In this document: positions 41,305-50,519 of the stretch, piece after piece | Position numbering within the stretch: position 1 is the stretch's first letter | Layout of the letters: every line of letters begins with the position of its first letter | Assembly: GCA_949291945.1 (NCBI GenBank) | Contig: CASEXH010000011.1 | Location: forward strand, 1 to 64,000 | DNA length: 64,000 nucleotides | Direction: 5' to 3' | Source: an uncultured Bacillota bacterium | Lineage (GTDB): Bacteria > Bacillota > Clostridia > Lachnospirales > Lachnospiraceae | Translations under genes and position numbers: made by a program | Notes under the pieces: generated by a model | What the model was told of the DNA's origin: nothing | The model's input: only the letters and a program-made list of their open reading frames with translations | Databases searched by the model: none

Positions 41305-41415
41305 ACGGTTCGGAAAAGGGTTTCTGGGATCTGAGCGGTAGTTTACAATCAGTTGCATGGTTCAGAAATGGAATTTGGGAATCTAAGCGGTAGATTTACA
41401 GTAAGTGTACGGTTC
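41305..41415 (+). repeat. 52-bp tandem repeat, two copies and the start of a third
   Basis: Units begin at 41305 (ACGGTTCGGAAAAGG), 41357 (ATGGTTCAGAAATGG) and 41409 (ACGGTTC), exactly 52 bp apart. Shared blocks include GGGATCT/GGAATCT, AGCGGTAG and TTTACA. The same family occurs at 22192-22261. Confidence 0.55.
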
Positions 41416-41519
41416 TTTGCCACAATGTCAAGTGATGAATTCAAAAAGGGCAAAAAAATACCCCTCTCCGTTAAGAAAGGGGGATATAATTCATAATTCT
41501 CTTTCACAGATTTCCGAAA

Positions 41520-41722
41520 GAAAGAATAGATGTTCACCGGGACTTCCTTATCGCCTGCATCGCATCCATAAACGCACAAGGAGCCACAAGGATATGTAAT
41601 GGATCACTGACCTGTTCAAGAACGGTCTCTTTCGCAGTAGTTTCATCCTGCCAAAGGACATCCGGCAGCTTCGTGATCTATGCCGCTGCTGGGTAAAACT
41701 CTCGTCCTATATGACCGGAGAG
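41520..41722 (+). pseudogene. IS110-type transposase relic
   Basis: One frame from 41526 reads IDVHRDFLIACIASI, like the N-terminal DEDD-type start of IS110 transposases. Another frame from 41600 reads WITDLFKNGLFRSSF and then LPKDIRQLRDLCR, like the family's conserved SFIP..IRQLRDLCRYR region. The two are joined with a frame change and a large deletion. The rest of the transposase is gone. Confidence 0.5.
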
Positions 41723-41743
41723 GTAAGCTTCCTGAACACGTAC

Positions 41744-41910
41744 ATGTCGCCGACAGAGCTTGGATCTACGGCGCCTGTGCAGACGGAGGAGGTCACCGAG
41801 ACCGCCCCAAAACGGGAGACGATAAGAACCTAGCCCCCTTATAGCGGTGCTGTTTGTGGCAGCGGTTGTGGGAGCCGATGCGAGAATCCTGCGGGCCCGC
41901 AGTGGCAAAC
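41744..41910 (+). pseudogene. Relic of a sortase-anchored surface protein C-terminus
   Basis: From 41744 the frame reads MSPTELGSTAPVQTEE and then TAPKTGDDKNLAPL before a stop. One frame over it continues LIAVLFVAAVVGAD and ends with ILRARSGK. PKTGD, a hydrophobic helix and a basic tail make a class cell-wall sorting signal, here broken by a frameshift. Confidence 0.5.
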
Positions 41911-41948
41911 AGAATGAATCATCAAACAGTAGATTGTTTACAACAAGG

Positions 41949-41981
41949 AGCCGGATGAGCAGATTGCCACCCGGCTTTTTT
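41949..41981 (+). terminator. Terminator-like stem
   Basis: AGCCGG (41949-41954) pairs with CCGGCT (41971-41976), followed by six T. It is a fitting end for the relic surface-protein gene. Confidence 0.55.
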
Positions 41982-42123
41982 CTCTTCATCCTTTCCCCTT
42001 TTCCCTTCTCCTTGTTGCACATCCTATTTTAAGTTCCATTGCTACAAAATATGCCACAGATTTACATCACCGCCGTTTTGGCTTATGATAAAATGGAAAG
42101 CTTTGAGAAGGAGTGGAAAAAAC

Positions 42124-42665
42124 ATGTCCATTTTGTCGGATAAGTTTTTACACTTTGTCAATCAGAAAAAACAGAATATTGCCGGGCTGGCCGAGGCGGC
42201 GACAGCCTATGGGATCGAGGATGACGAGGAGGAGTACCAACTGTACACGGAGCTGGAAGCCGGCGGCCTTCAAGTTTACTGGTTCCAGCAGTATTATCAA
42301 GGGGGGAGGTGTATGGTCCCGGACTGAAGGTGATTGCAGGGGAGGATGGCTCCCTACAGATGATCAATGGAAACTATGCGGATGCGGTGACAATCGGGAA
42401 CCTCCGGCAGTTGATTCTACTATCCGGGACGGAGGGCAACGCTTCGGAAGAACCTGTGGCTGCCTGGCGGGCAGAGGCGGCGGTGGACGGCACTGGCCAG
42501 CTGGAGCTTTTTTTAGACGGCAGCACAGGGGAGGTCCTGGCGGAAAATTCCCTTCTCCGGGAAGCCGGGATGACGGAGGTAACTCTGGAAGGGGAGAGCG
42601 GGACAGTCCAGGAAGCTGGCTATGGAACCGGCACGGATGTCCGGAAAGCCATGACGGACGAATAG
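42124..42665 (+). pseudogene. Frameshifted FTP/PepSY-like propeptide-type protein
   Basis: The first frame (ATG 42124) gives about 60 residues ending QVYWFQQYYQGG, then stops. A second frame from about 42306 continues VYGPGLKVIAGEDGSL and on to residue ...KAMTDE at 42665. The join falls in a run of six G (42301-42306); one more or two fewer G would restore one frame. The pattern 'YQG-VYG..LKV..GEDG' resembles the FTP domain of thermolysin-type propeptides. It precedes two large lipoproteins in the same orientation. Confidence 0.5.
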
Positions 42666-42683
42666 GATTAGGAGAAAAATGAA

Positions 42684-44792
42684 ATGAAAAAACAAATTTT
42701 GTGCGCATTGTTGGCGGCCCTGTGCGTGTTGCCTTCCTGCGGTGGATCGGTCGGGGAAAATGATTCGGAAAGTCGAGGTACTGCGGTGGAGCAAGAGCAG
42801 GAGGAGGCAAAGGCCTCTGCCGCTCAGAAAATTACAGAGGCCCTGTCCGGCGCAGCGGTAGGAGACACTGTATTGTTCGGCAGCTACGAACAGGATGGAG
42901 ACCTAGAGAACGGAGCTGAGGAAATCGAATGGATAGTGCTGGATGAGCAGGATGGCGGCCTGCTTCTGCTCAGCGACCGGGTGCTGGACGAGGTCCCCTA
43001 TACCGATGACTCCAGCGGAGATACCTGGGCGGACAGTTACCTCCGGTCCTGGTTGAACAGTACGTTCCTGGATACAGCCTTTACGGAGACAGAGCAAAGC
43101 TTACTGTGTACCGTTACCGTCTGCACCCTGAGGGAGGAGATCTGGAATTCTGCCAACGGGGCGGACAGCCAGGATCAGGTGTTCCTTCTCAGCGCCACAG
43201 AGATGCAGGATTATCTGCCGGATTACAAGGACCGCAGAACCGGAAAGACCACCTATGCCAATAAAAGCGGTCATACGGGAACTCCCTGGGTTTGGCTGCG
43301 GTGCAATGCCATTGGCTCCGATATCCGTTATATGGATAATGGACAGACCGCCGACAACGGGGACGTCTATTCCTGCAATGGCGATTCGGATTATGTGGGT
43401 GTCCGTCCGGCGGTCTGGGTCAGCGTAGACGGAAATCCTTCTCAGAATCTGGTGCTGGGGGAGAATGAACAGGCCAGGCTGACTCAGGTGGGGGATATTC
43501 TCTCTTACGGGGATTTGGACTGGCTGGTACTAGCTATAGAGGAGGACCAGCTGTTCCTGATTACGGAAGACTGCCTGCAGACGGAGATGGCTTATAACAG
43601 CCAGGCCAACGACTTGAGCTGGGAGGCCAGTACGGTTCGCAGCTGGCTGAACAGCGAATTTTTGTCGACCTATTTTGACCAGGAGGAACAGGCGAAGATT
43701 CTTACCACCACCGTGGCTACGGAAAACAGCCCGGACACCCAGGATCAGGTTTACCTGCTCAGCAGTGAGGAGGCGCAGCTATATTTCTATACCTCCGCTG
43801 AGCGGATGGGACAGAACAGCAGCGGTAGGAGCCAGCGATGGATGCTTCGCTCCACGGTGGGAGACGGCTTTTCTTCCAACCAAGTGGAATACGTGAACAC
43901 TGACGGGCAGATCAATGATATCAGCGTTCAGACCGTCTACGCTTCCCCACGCCCAGTGATTTGGATACAGGACGCCAGCATGCTCCTGCACCCGGTGGAG
44001 GGGAATGTGGACACGGAGAACCTTCTGGCCTCCCTGCTGGGGGAGGAAGCCGCCGGCGGGGAGAGTGGTCAACAGGAAAACGCTGGCAGCCAGATGGAGA
44101 CGGAGGCCCACTCTCTAATGGGGGATGCGGTATATGAGTCCGATCGGTACCTGGTAAACGGGACTGTGCTGGGAAGCCAGTATTTCCGCAGGGATATCCA
44201 GCGGATTACCTTTTTGGACAGCCTGGCCTCCGCCCCCAACACGGCTTGGGATGTGTCCGCAGAACGGGACCGCTCCATACTGGCCTGGGTGGAGTACGAT
44301 GTGGAGACGGAGCTGTATAACCTGTACATAGGCAGCAACGGCGTGATTGTGGCGGATGAGTGCCGGGACCTGTTTGGCGGCTACTGCATGGCTACTGCCA
44401 TTGAATTTAACGGCTGCTTCCAGATTGGGGAGGACACAGATTTCTATCGGATGTTTTCCATGTGTACTGCGCTGGAGAGCCTGGATGTCAGTTTTTTTGA
44501 CACCTCCGGGGTACAGAATGTGCAGCACATGTTTTATGACTGTGTGAGTCTGAACGACCTGGATGTCAGCAGCTGGGATACCAGCCAGATGAGCATTTGC
44601 GGCGGCATGTTCTACAACTGCAATTCCCTTACGGAGCTGGATCTCAGCGGCTGGGATCTGTCTGCGGCTACAGACCTTTCCCAGATGTTTTACCACTGCA
44701 GTTCCTTGACATCCTTGGGAGTGGAGACGCTGGCGGTACCGGCGAATGCGGATACAACAGAGATGTATGCGGGAACCCCCTGGGACAGCTGA
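42684..44792 (+). CDS. Large lipoprotein with DUF6273-like and BspA-type LRR domains
   Basis: A 702-residue surface protein. Signal peptide and lipobox LPSC (Cys near residue 19) come first. Two DUF6273-like domains follow (about 58-255 and 268-435); each has the pattern WIVLD/WLVLA ... LLLLSDRVL/LFLITEDCL ... YLRSWLNSTFL/VRSWLNSEFL ... VRPAVWV/PRPVIWI. The C-terminal part (about 500-695) holds BspA-type repeats (MFYDCVSLNDLDVSSWDTS) that bind host or bacterial surfaces in some species. Base content is richer in G+C than the flanks. Function is unknown; adhesion or glycan binding is plausible. Confidence 0.78.
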   Translation: MKKQILCALLAALCVLPSCGGSVGENDSESRGTAVEQEQEEAKASAAQKITEALSGAAVGDTVLFGSYEQDGDLENGAEEIEWIVLDEQDGGLLLLSDRVLDEVPYTDDSSGDTWADSYLRSWLNSTFLDTAFTETEQSLLCTVTVCTLREEIWNSANGADSQDQVFLLSATEMQDYLPDYKDRRTGKTTYANKSGHTGTPWVWLRCNAIGSDIRYMDNGQTADNGDVYSCNGDSDYVGVRPAVWVSVDGNPSQNLVLGENEQARLTQVGDILSYGDLDWLVLAIEEDQLFLITEDCLQTEMAYNSQANDLSWEASTVRSWLNSEFLSTYFDQEEQAKILTTTVATENSPDTQDQVYLLSSEEAQLYFYTSAERMGQNSSGRSQRWMLRSTVGDGFSSNQVEYVNTDGQINDISVQTVYASPRPVIWIQDASMLLHPVEGNVDTENLLASLLGEEAAGGESGQQENAGSQMETEAHSLMGDAVYESDRYLVNGTVLGSQYFRRDIQRITFLDSLASAPNTAWDVSAERDRSILAWVEYDVETELYNLYIGSNGVIVADECRDLFGGYCMATAIEFNGCFQIGEDTDFYRMFSMCTALESLDVSFFDTSGVQNVQHMFYDCVSLNDLDVSSWDTSQMSICGGMFYNCNSLTELDLSGWDLSAATDLSQMFYHCSSLTSLGVETLAVPANADTTEMYAGTPWDS

Positions 44793-44838
44793 TTCCCGGG
44801 AAGCAATGGATGCAGAATAGAATCAGGAGGTTAGGAAA

Positions 44839-46140
44839 ATGAGAAAGCAAACAAGAGCAAGATGGATCCTTTCGTTTGCCGTTGCGGCGGCAGTGCTGGC
44901 AGCCGGATGCGGCGGCTCCGGCAGCAGTACCGGAGCCGCTGCATCCGGTTCCGAAAGTGACTCCGGTTCGGGAGTCAGCACCAGCTCCGGTGGGGCAGCC
45001 GTTGAGGCGGTGGTGGCAGGAGGTAATACCAGCGGTATCCTTACCACAGAGGGGGAGCTGTATATGTGGGGATACAGTGAAAACGGGCAGGTGGGAAACG
45101 GTTCCACCCGGGAAATGGTGGAAGAACCACAGGAAATTTTAACCGATGTCAAGGCGGTAGATATTTCCGACTCGATGGATGGGAGTATTTCCGGCGCAGT
45201 GACGGAGGATGGCAGCCTCTATCTATGGGGGAAAGCCTACGGTGGAGAATTTACGGTGGATACCGCAGATGAATTGAAAGCGCTGAAGGAAGCAACCGGT
45301 TCCGAAGGCTCCGTTTCCAGCCAGTCCCGGGGCGATGTGATGATCTATTTAGGATCCTCCCACCCTGTGAAAGTGATGGATTCGGCAGTGGATTTTGCAG
45401 CCAATGCCCTGACCTGTGCGGCCATTGATGAGGAGGGCAACCTTTATACCTGGGGTGCCAACGATGATTCCCGGCTGGGCCGGGAATCCACGGATGTTAG
45501 CGGAAGTGGCATGCCCTACAGCGCCGAGCCGAAGGTGATTCTGGAGCATGTGCAGGAGGTGAGTATTTCTGCATACCATGAGGCGGCGGTCACCGAGTCC
45601 GGGGAGCTGTATATGTGGGGCAGTAACGAGGATGGCCAGATTGGCTCTCAGGCGGTTTACGGAGAAATCGTCACCTCCCCGCAGAAGGTGGCGGAAGATG
45701 TGGAGAGCGTTTTCTGTGGCAATGGATTTACTGCAATGGTGAAAACGGACGGCGGCCTCTACACCTGGGGAGACGCCTCGGATGGCCGCCTGGGTAATGG
45801 ATCGACCAGTGGCCAGAGCAGTTCCCCTGTCCGGATTTTGGAGAACGTGGTGCAGATCGATGGAAACAGCCGGGGCGGGCTGGCGGTTACGGAGGGGGGA
45901 GACCTATATATCTGGGGCCAGGTGTCCACCTACCTGATTCCGGAGGAGGATATAGAGGCCTATGCGGCGCCGCAGAAAATCCTGGAAGGGGTGGCCTCCG
46001 CCTCCATGGGCGGTGAGCACTTGCTGGCCCTGGGTACTAACGGCTCTGTCTATGCCTGGGGCTGGAACGCCTACGGGCAGCTGAAGGATGGTACAACGGA
46101 TGCCATGGAGGAACCCAGCGAGATTTCTGTCTTTGACTAA
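44839..46140 (+). CDS. RCC1-repeat lipoprotein
   Basis: A 433-residue lipoprotein: lipobox AAGC with Cys near residue 23, a Ser/Gly-rich linker (about 26-55), then about six RCC1 repeats of some 50-60 residues. Each has the core LYMWGxxxxGQVGNGST or a variant (YTWGANDDSRLGRES, YMWGSNEDGQIG, YTWGDASDGRLGNGST, YAWGWNAYGQL). RCC1 repeats build a seven-bladed propeller that binds proteins. The gene follows the BspA-type lipoprotein by 46 bp in the same direction, suggesting one operon of surface proteins. Confidence 0.85.
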   Translation: MRKQTRARWILSFAVAAAVLAAGCGGSGSSTGAAASGSESDSGSGVSTSSGGAAVEAVVAGGNTSGILTTEGELYMWGYSENGQVGNGSTREMVEEPQEILTDVKAVDISDSMDGSISGAVTEDGSLYLWGKAYGGEFTVDTADELKALKEATGSEGSVSSQSRGDVMIYLGSSHPVKVMDSAVDFAANALTCAAIDEEGNLYTWGANDDSRLGRESTDVSGSGMPYSAEPKVILEHVQEVSISAYHEAAVTESGELYMWGSNEDGQIGSQAVYGEIVTSPQKVAEDVESVFCGNGFTAMVKTDGGLYTWGDASDGRLGNGSTSGQSSSPVRILENVVQIDGNSRGGLAVTEGGDLYIWGQVSTYLIPEEDIEAYAAPQKILEGVASASMGGEHLLALGTNGSVYAWGWNAYGQLKDGTTDAMEEPSEISVFD

Positions 46141-46300
46141 AACGGAAGGGTCCCTTTTCTGAAATTTCCCCGGAACTGACCGTGGGACAGGATGCAGAAA
46201 GGGCAGGAATTTTCCTGAATCGTCGGCCTGCGGTCAATGCTACATCGGGGTATTTGAGTTCGTACTAGACAGTCAATATCTTTAGGTGACTATGATATGA

Positions 46301-46331
46301 AAAAACCGGGTGTGGAAATCCACACCCGGTA
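46301..46331. terminator. Bidirectional terminator between RCC1 gene and pckA
   Basis: ACCGGGTGTGGA (46305-46316) pairs perfectly with TCCACACCCGGT (46319-46330); A-runs and T-runs flank it on both strands. Confidence 0.85.
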
Positions 46332-46350
46332 AAAATTTGCCTTTTTTGAA

Positions 46351-47955
46351 TTATAACTGAGGACCAGCAGATACTAAAGCTTTTCCTGCTTCGTTTCCTT
46401 CGTATTTTGCGAAGTTCTTGATGAATCTCTGTGCCAGGTCTTTTGCTTTTGTCTCCCATTCGGAAGCATTTGCATAAGTGTCACGAGGATCAAGGATATT
46501 AGTATCAACACCTGGAAGTTCTGTAGGTACTTCAATGTTGAAGTATGGAATCTTCTTTGTAGGTGCTTTTAAGATGTCGCCGTTTAAGATAGCGTCGATG
46601 ATTCCGCGGGTATCTTTGATGGAGATACGTTTTCCGCTTCCGTTCCATCCTGTATTTACCAGGTATGCTTTAGCACCGCTCTTTTCCATTCTCTTAACCA
46701 GCTCTTCTGCATATTTTGTAGGATGCAGCTCCAGGAATGCCTGGCCGAAGCAAGCAGAGAATGTTGGTGTAGGCTCTGTGATGCCACGCTCTGTACCAGC
46801 CAGTTTTGCTGTAAATCCAGACAGGAAGTAGTACTGTGTCTGCTCTGGTGTCAGGATAGATACTGGAGGCAGTACGCCGAATGCATCTGCGGACAGGAAG
46901 ATAACTTCTTTAGCAGCAGGAGCTGTGGATACAGGACGAACAATGTTCTGAATATGATCGATTGGATAAGATACACGAGTATTCTCTGTAACGCTCTTAT
47001 CGTCGAAATCAATCTTTCCGTTTTCATCTACTGTAACGTTCTCCAGAAGAGCGTCACGTTTGATCGCATTGTAGATATCCGGCTCAGACTCTTTGTCCAG
47101 GTTGATAACCTTTGCATAGCAGCCGCCTTCGAAGTTGAATACGCCGTTGTCATCCCAGCCGTGCTCGTCATCACCGATCAGAAGACGTTTCGGGTCTGTG
47201 GAAAGAGTTGTCTTACCTGTTCCGGAAAGTCCGAAGAAGATCGCTGTGTTCTCGCCGTTCATATCTGTGTTTGCAGAGCAGTGCATGGAAGCGATGCCCT
47301 TCAGAGGCAGATAGTAGTTCATCATAGAGAACATACCTTTCTTCATTTCTCCGCCGTACCATGTGTTTAAGATAACCTGCTCACGGCTTGTGATATTGAA
47401 TACAACTGCTGTTTCAGAATTCAGGCCTAATTCTTTGTAGTTTTCAACTTTTGCCTTGGAAGCGTTGTAAACAACGAAGTCTGGTTCGAAGTCTTTCAGC
47501 TCTTCCTCTGTAGGCTGGATAAACATGTTTTTAACAAAGTGTGCCTGCCAAGCTACTTCCATGATGAAACGGATAGCCATACGTGTATCTTTGTTAGCAC
47601 CGCAGAAAGCATCAACTACAAACAGTCTCTTGTTGGACAACTCTTTGATAGCGATATCTTTTACAGTAGCCCATGCTTCTTCTGTTGCAGGATGGTTGTC
47701 GTTTTTGTACTCATCAGATGTCCACCATACAGTGTCTTTGGAGTTCTCGTCCATAACGATAAACTTATCTTTAGGGGAACGTCCAGTATATACACCGGTC
47801 ATAACATTTACTGCGCCCAGTTCAGTTACCTGACCTTTTTCGAAACCTTCCAGTTCTGGTTTGGTCTCCTCTTCAAATAACTGCTCATAAGAAGGATTGT
47901 AAACAATTTCTGTAGTTCCGGTAATGCCATACTTACTTAAATTGATCTCTGCCAT
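46351..47955 (-). CDS. pckA: Phosphoenolpyruvate carboxykinase (ATP)
   Basis: A 534-residue ATP-type PEPCK. It has GRSPKDKF near residue 58, the kinase-1 loop [11 protein letters not shown] (near 248-258), the metal site [19 protein letters not shown] and RxS-type substrate residues. It interconverts oxaloacetate and PEP; in anaerobes it often runs toward oxaloacetate to save ATP. Codon use is highly biased, as in abundantly expressed genes. It has its own promoter and a strong terminator. Confidence 0.95.
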   Translation of the reverse strand: MAEINLSKYGITGTTEIVYNPSYEQLFEEETKPELEGFEKGQVTELGAVNVMTGVYTGRSPKDKFIVMDENSKDTVWWTSDEYKNDNHPATEEAWATVKDIAIKELSNKRLFVVDAFCGANKDTRMAIRFIMEVAWQAHFVKNMFIQPTEEELKDFEPDFVVYNASKAKVENYKELGLNSETAVVFNITSREQVILNTWYGGEMKKGMFSMMNYYLPLKGIASMHCSANTDMNGENTAIFFGLSGTGKTTLSTDPKRLLIGDDEHGWDDNGVFNFEGGCYAKVINLDKESEPDIYNAIKRDALLENVTVDENGKIDFDDKSVTENTRVSYPIDHIQNIVRPVSTAPAAKEVIFLSADAFGVLPPVSILTPEQTQYYFLSGFTAKLAGTERGITEPTPTFSACFGQAFLELHPTKYAEELVKRMEKSGAKAYLVNTGWNGSGKRISIKDTRGIIDAILNGDILKAPTKKIPYFNIEVPTELPGVDTNILDPRDTYANASEWETKAKDLAQRFIKNFAKYEGNEAGKALVSAGPQL

Positions 47956-48068
47956 CTTACACTAACCTCTCTTTTCTTATAATATAAGGTAAAACTTACA
48001 GGAATCTTACCTGGGGACCCCTGCAGTATTTCCGAAGAAAGGGGCAGTGCCCACTTCCCATACCCTTA

Positions 48069-48096
48069 ATTATACATATTTAGTGAATTAAATCAA
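48069..48096 (-). promoter_or_regulatory. pckA promoter
   Basis: Read on the minus strand: TTGATT (48096-48091), 16 bp, TATAAT (48074-48069). The leader of about 110 nt has GC-rich pairing (near 48010-48045) that may slow or stabilise the transcript. Confidence 0.5.
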
Positions 48097-48170
48097 TAAA
48101 AATCCTTTAAAAAATTTAAAAACTGATAATATTTTAACAAGTTTTGACCGGAAGAAGAGCTTTTTGACAG

Positions 48171-49070
48171 TCAAAGGCTGTTTTTGTCCGGATGAAGCCG
48201 GGGAAAATCTTTGCAGAGCCGGATAAAGGCTTCCATGTTAGGGGTCAGATATTTACTTTTGTGATAGATGATATTCAGGTCCCGGCAAAGGGGATTTTTG
48301 AAGGGCAGGACTTTTACCAGGTTTTCCCGGGCGTCTCTTTCTACCAGAAGATAGGGGAGGACCGCCACTCCCAGTCCCTGGGAAACAGCGCTGACAATGG
48401 CCTGGGTGCTGGAGCTTTCCCAGATAGGCTGGACAAAAAGGTGCTGGAGAGAAAAGCTGGCTTCCAGGATCTCCCTTCCGGCGCTTCCTTTTTCCCGCAT
48501 AAGGAAAGGGTACGCAGCCATTTGGGAAAGGGTCACGCAGCTTTGGCCTGCCAGAGGATGATCGGTAGGGAGAATGGCGCAGAGCTGGTCTTCCATGAAA
48601 GGAACTGCCTGGATTTCTGCATGTTCCGGCTGGGTTTCGATAAGCCCCAGATCTATAGTGTTGTCCAGTACATACTGTTCGATGAGACCGGAATTATTTA
48701 CTACAGCTTCTACCCTAAGAGAGGGAAATTCTTCTTGATAACTTTTGATCAGGGAGGGAAGGATATGAGTGCCGATGGTGATGCTGGTGCCGATACGGAT
48801 GGTGCCCAGAGTATCCCAGTTTTTTATCTTTTTTTCCATATCTTCAAAAAGAGAAACAATGTGCAGGGCATAGCTGTAAAATTCACTTCCGGCCTCAGTA
48901 GGACTGATACCCCGGCCGATCCTTTCAAAAAGCCGTATGCCGTAGTACTCTTCCAGTTCCTTTACAGCCAGGCTCACAGAAGGCTGGGCCAGGTGAAGCT
49001 TCCCTGCGGCTTTTGTAACGCTGCTGTGCTGATAAACAGTTACAAATATTTTCATGTGACGAAGGGTCAT
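48171..49070 (-). CDS. LysR-family regulator (CysL/YeiE type)
   Basis: A 299-residue LysR protein with an N-terminal winged HTH (SVTKAAGKLHLAQPSVSLAVKELE) and a ligand domain. It diverges from the chromate-transporter-like gene pair across a 106-bp gap holding a palindrome, so it probably controls that pair. The ligand is unknown; the CysL-like subgroup is tied to sulfur or anion metabolism. Confidence 0.85.
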   Translation of the reverse strand: MTLRHMKIFVTVYQHSSVTKAAGKLHLAQPSVSLAVKELEEYYGIRLFERIGRGISPTEAGSEFYSYALHIVSLFEDMEKKIKNWDTLGTIRIGTSITIGTHILPSLIKSYQEEFPSLRVEAVVNNSGLIEQYVLDNTIDLGLIETQPEHAEIQAVPFMEDQLCAILPTDHPLAGQSCVTLSQMAAYPFLMREKGSAGREILEASFSLQHLFVQPIWESSSTQAIVSAVSQGLGVAVLPYLLVERDARENLVKVLPFKNPLCRDLNIIYHKSKYLTPNMEAFIRLCKDFPRLHPDKNSL

Positions 49071-49101
49071 AGAATGTTCTCCTGATACATAACAAATTTT
49101 A

Positions 49102-49114
49102 TATGATAATCATA
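49102..49114. promoter_or_regulatory. LysR-type dyad in the divergent promoter
   Basis: TATGATAATCATA is a perfect palindrome with the T-N11-A form of LysR operators, midway between the regulator and the chromate-type genes. Confidence 0.5.
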
Positions 49115-49176
49115 GAATAATACTATTTTACCTATGAGTCAAGAAAAGTTATACTGGCAGAGAGGAGGGAAATCCT

Positions 49177-49743
49177 ATGAAGAGTAAAAGAGAAGTTCTG
49201 CTGAAATTGTTTATATCTACTTTATATTTAAGCGCCTTTACTTTCGGAGGCGGCTATGTGATCGTGACACTGATGAAGAAAAAGTTTGTGGACGAGTACC
49301 GATGGATCCGGGAGGATGAAATGCTGGATCTGGTGGCCATTGCTCAGTCTTCACCTGGGGCTATTGCAGTAAACGGCGCCATTGTAGTGGGATACAAACT
49401 GGCAGGCATGCCGGGAGCAGTCACTGCCATCATTGCCACCATCATTCCGCCTTTTCTGATTATTTCCCTGATCTCCGTGTTTTATCATGCTTTCCGCAGC
49501 AGCTTTCTCATCAGCCAGCTGCTGGAAGGTATGCAGGCCGGTGTGGGAGCGGTGATCGCCGCTGTGGTTTATGAGATGGCGGGAGGGATCATTCAGGGAA
49601 AGAACCCGGTCTCTATTTTGATCATGGCGGGAGCTTTTGCCGCCACCTGCTTTTTAAGCGTTAATGTTGTATTCGTTATTCTGACCTGCGGCCTGATCGG
49701 CGTGGCCCGGACTTTGTACGCAAGAAAGGAGCGGGAAAAATGA
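49177..49743 (+). CDS. chrA: Chromate transporter-type protein, first half-size subunit
   Basis: A 188-residue short-chain ChrA protein, about six helices, with the family start FTFGGGYVIVTLM and AQSSPGAIAVNGA. Short ChrA proteins work as pairs. It overlaps the second gene by 4 bp. In species that never meet chromate such pairs may move sulfate or another anion. Confidence 0.88.
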   Translation: MKSKREVLLKLFISTLYLSAFTFGGGYVIVTLMKKKFVDEYRWIREDEMLDLVAIAQSSPGAIAVNGAIVVGYKLAGMPGAVTAIIATIIPPFLIISLISVFYHAFRSSFLISQLLEGMQAGVGAVIAAVVYEMAGGIIQGKNPVSILIMAGAFAATCFLSVNVVFVILTCGLIGVARTLYARKEREK

Positions 49744-50312
49744 TCTGGCTACAATTATTTTTCAGCTTTCTTCAGATCGGCCTTTTCAGTTTCGGAGGAG
49801 GCTATGCTGCCATGCCTCTGATCCAGGAGCAAATCGTTAATATTCATGGATGGCTGGATATGGAACAGTTTACAGATCTCATTACCATTTCCCAGATGAC
49901 CCCCGGACCTATCGCTATAAACTCTGCTACTTTTGTAGGAATCCGGATCGGAGGGATCCCGGGAGCTCTGGTGGCTACCCTGGGCTGCATCCTGCCTTCC
50001 TGCATCATCGTTACCCTGCTGGCAAAACTGTATCTGAGATATCAGAAACTGGATATGCTGCAAAGTGTCCTTGATTCCCTTCGTCCCGCAGTTGTGGCCC
50101 TGATCGCTTCAGCAGGAATCTCCATCCTGCTCACTGCTTTCTGGGGCAGTGAGGGTGTGATCCGGCCGGTCAACACAAACTGGATTCTGGTGGTCATCTT
50201 TGTAGTAAGTGTAGTGCTTTTAAAAAAACTGAAATGGAATCCCATCCTGGTTATGGTGCTGGCAGGCGTTATGAAGCTGGCAGCGGCGGCAGCACAGAAA
50301 TGGATATTTTGA
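49740..50312 (+). CDS. chrA: Chromate transporter-type protein, second half-size subunit
   Basis: A 190-residue short-chain ChrA with LFSFGGGYAAMPLIQEQIV and SQMTPGPIAINSATFVG. With the preceding gene it makes one bidomain transporter. The C-terminus is intact. Control by the divergent LysR gene is likely. Confidence 0.88.
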   Translation: MIWLQLFFSFLQIGLFSFGGGYAAMPLIQEQIVNIHGWLDMEQFTDLITISQMTPGPIAINSATFVGIRIGGIPGALVATLGCILPSCIIVTLLAKLYLRYQKLDMLQSVLDSLRPAVVALIASAGISILLTAFWGSEGVIRPVNTNWILVVIFVVSVVLLKKLKWNPILVMVLAGVMKLAAAAAQKWIF

Positions 50313-50329
50313 CACCGGAAGCCTTAATA

Positions 50330-50421
50330 TCCGTTATTTCTATCCGGTGTTGCTGGTGACCGTACCTTTGGGGATCCTGGTTTATGCAGTAGCTGGGAAG
50401 CGCCTGAGGGCCAGGATGTAA
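50330..50421 (+). pseudogene. Possible C-terminal membrane-segment fragment
   Basis: One frame reads RYFYPVLLVTVPLGILVYAV then AGKRLRARM and stops. It looks like the last helix and basic tail of a transporter, with no start or upstream part. It may be a relic. The rest of 50313-50519 holds no gene. Confidence 0.3.
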
Positions 50422-50519
50422 GGGGTAAACAGAAAATGAGTATAAACACTCGCCTGGTTCCCTGTGTTATGGTACACTTAGGTCATCAATAATGGAAAGG
50501 CAGGGAGCAGTGGAAAAAC

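Noticed and set aside
41305..41415. A CRISPR array
   Set aside because: The 52-bp period has no constant repeat with variable spacers, there are only two and a bit diverged units, and no cas gene is present.
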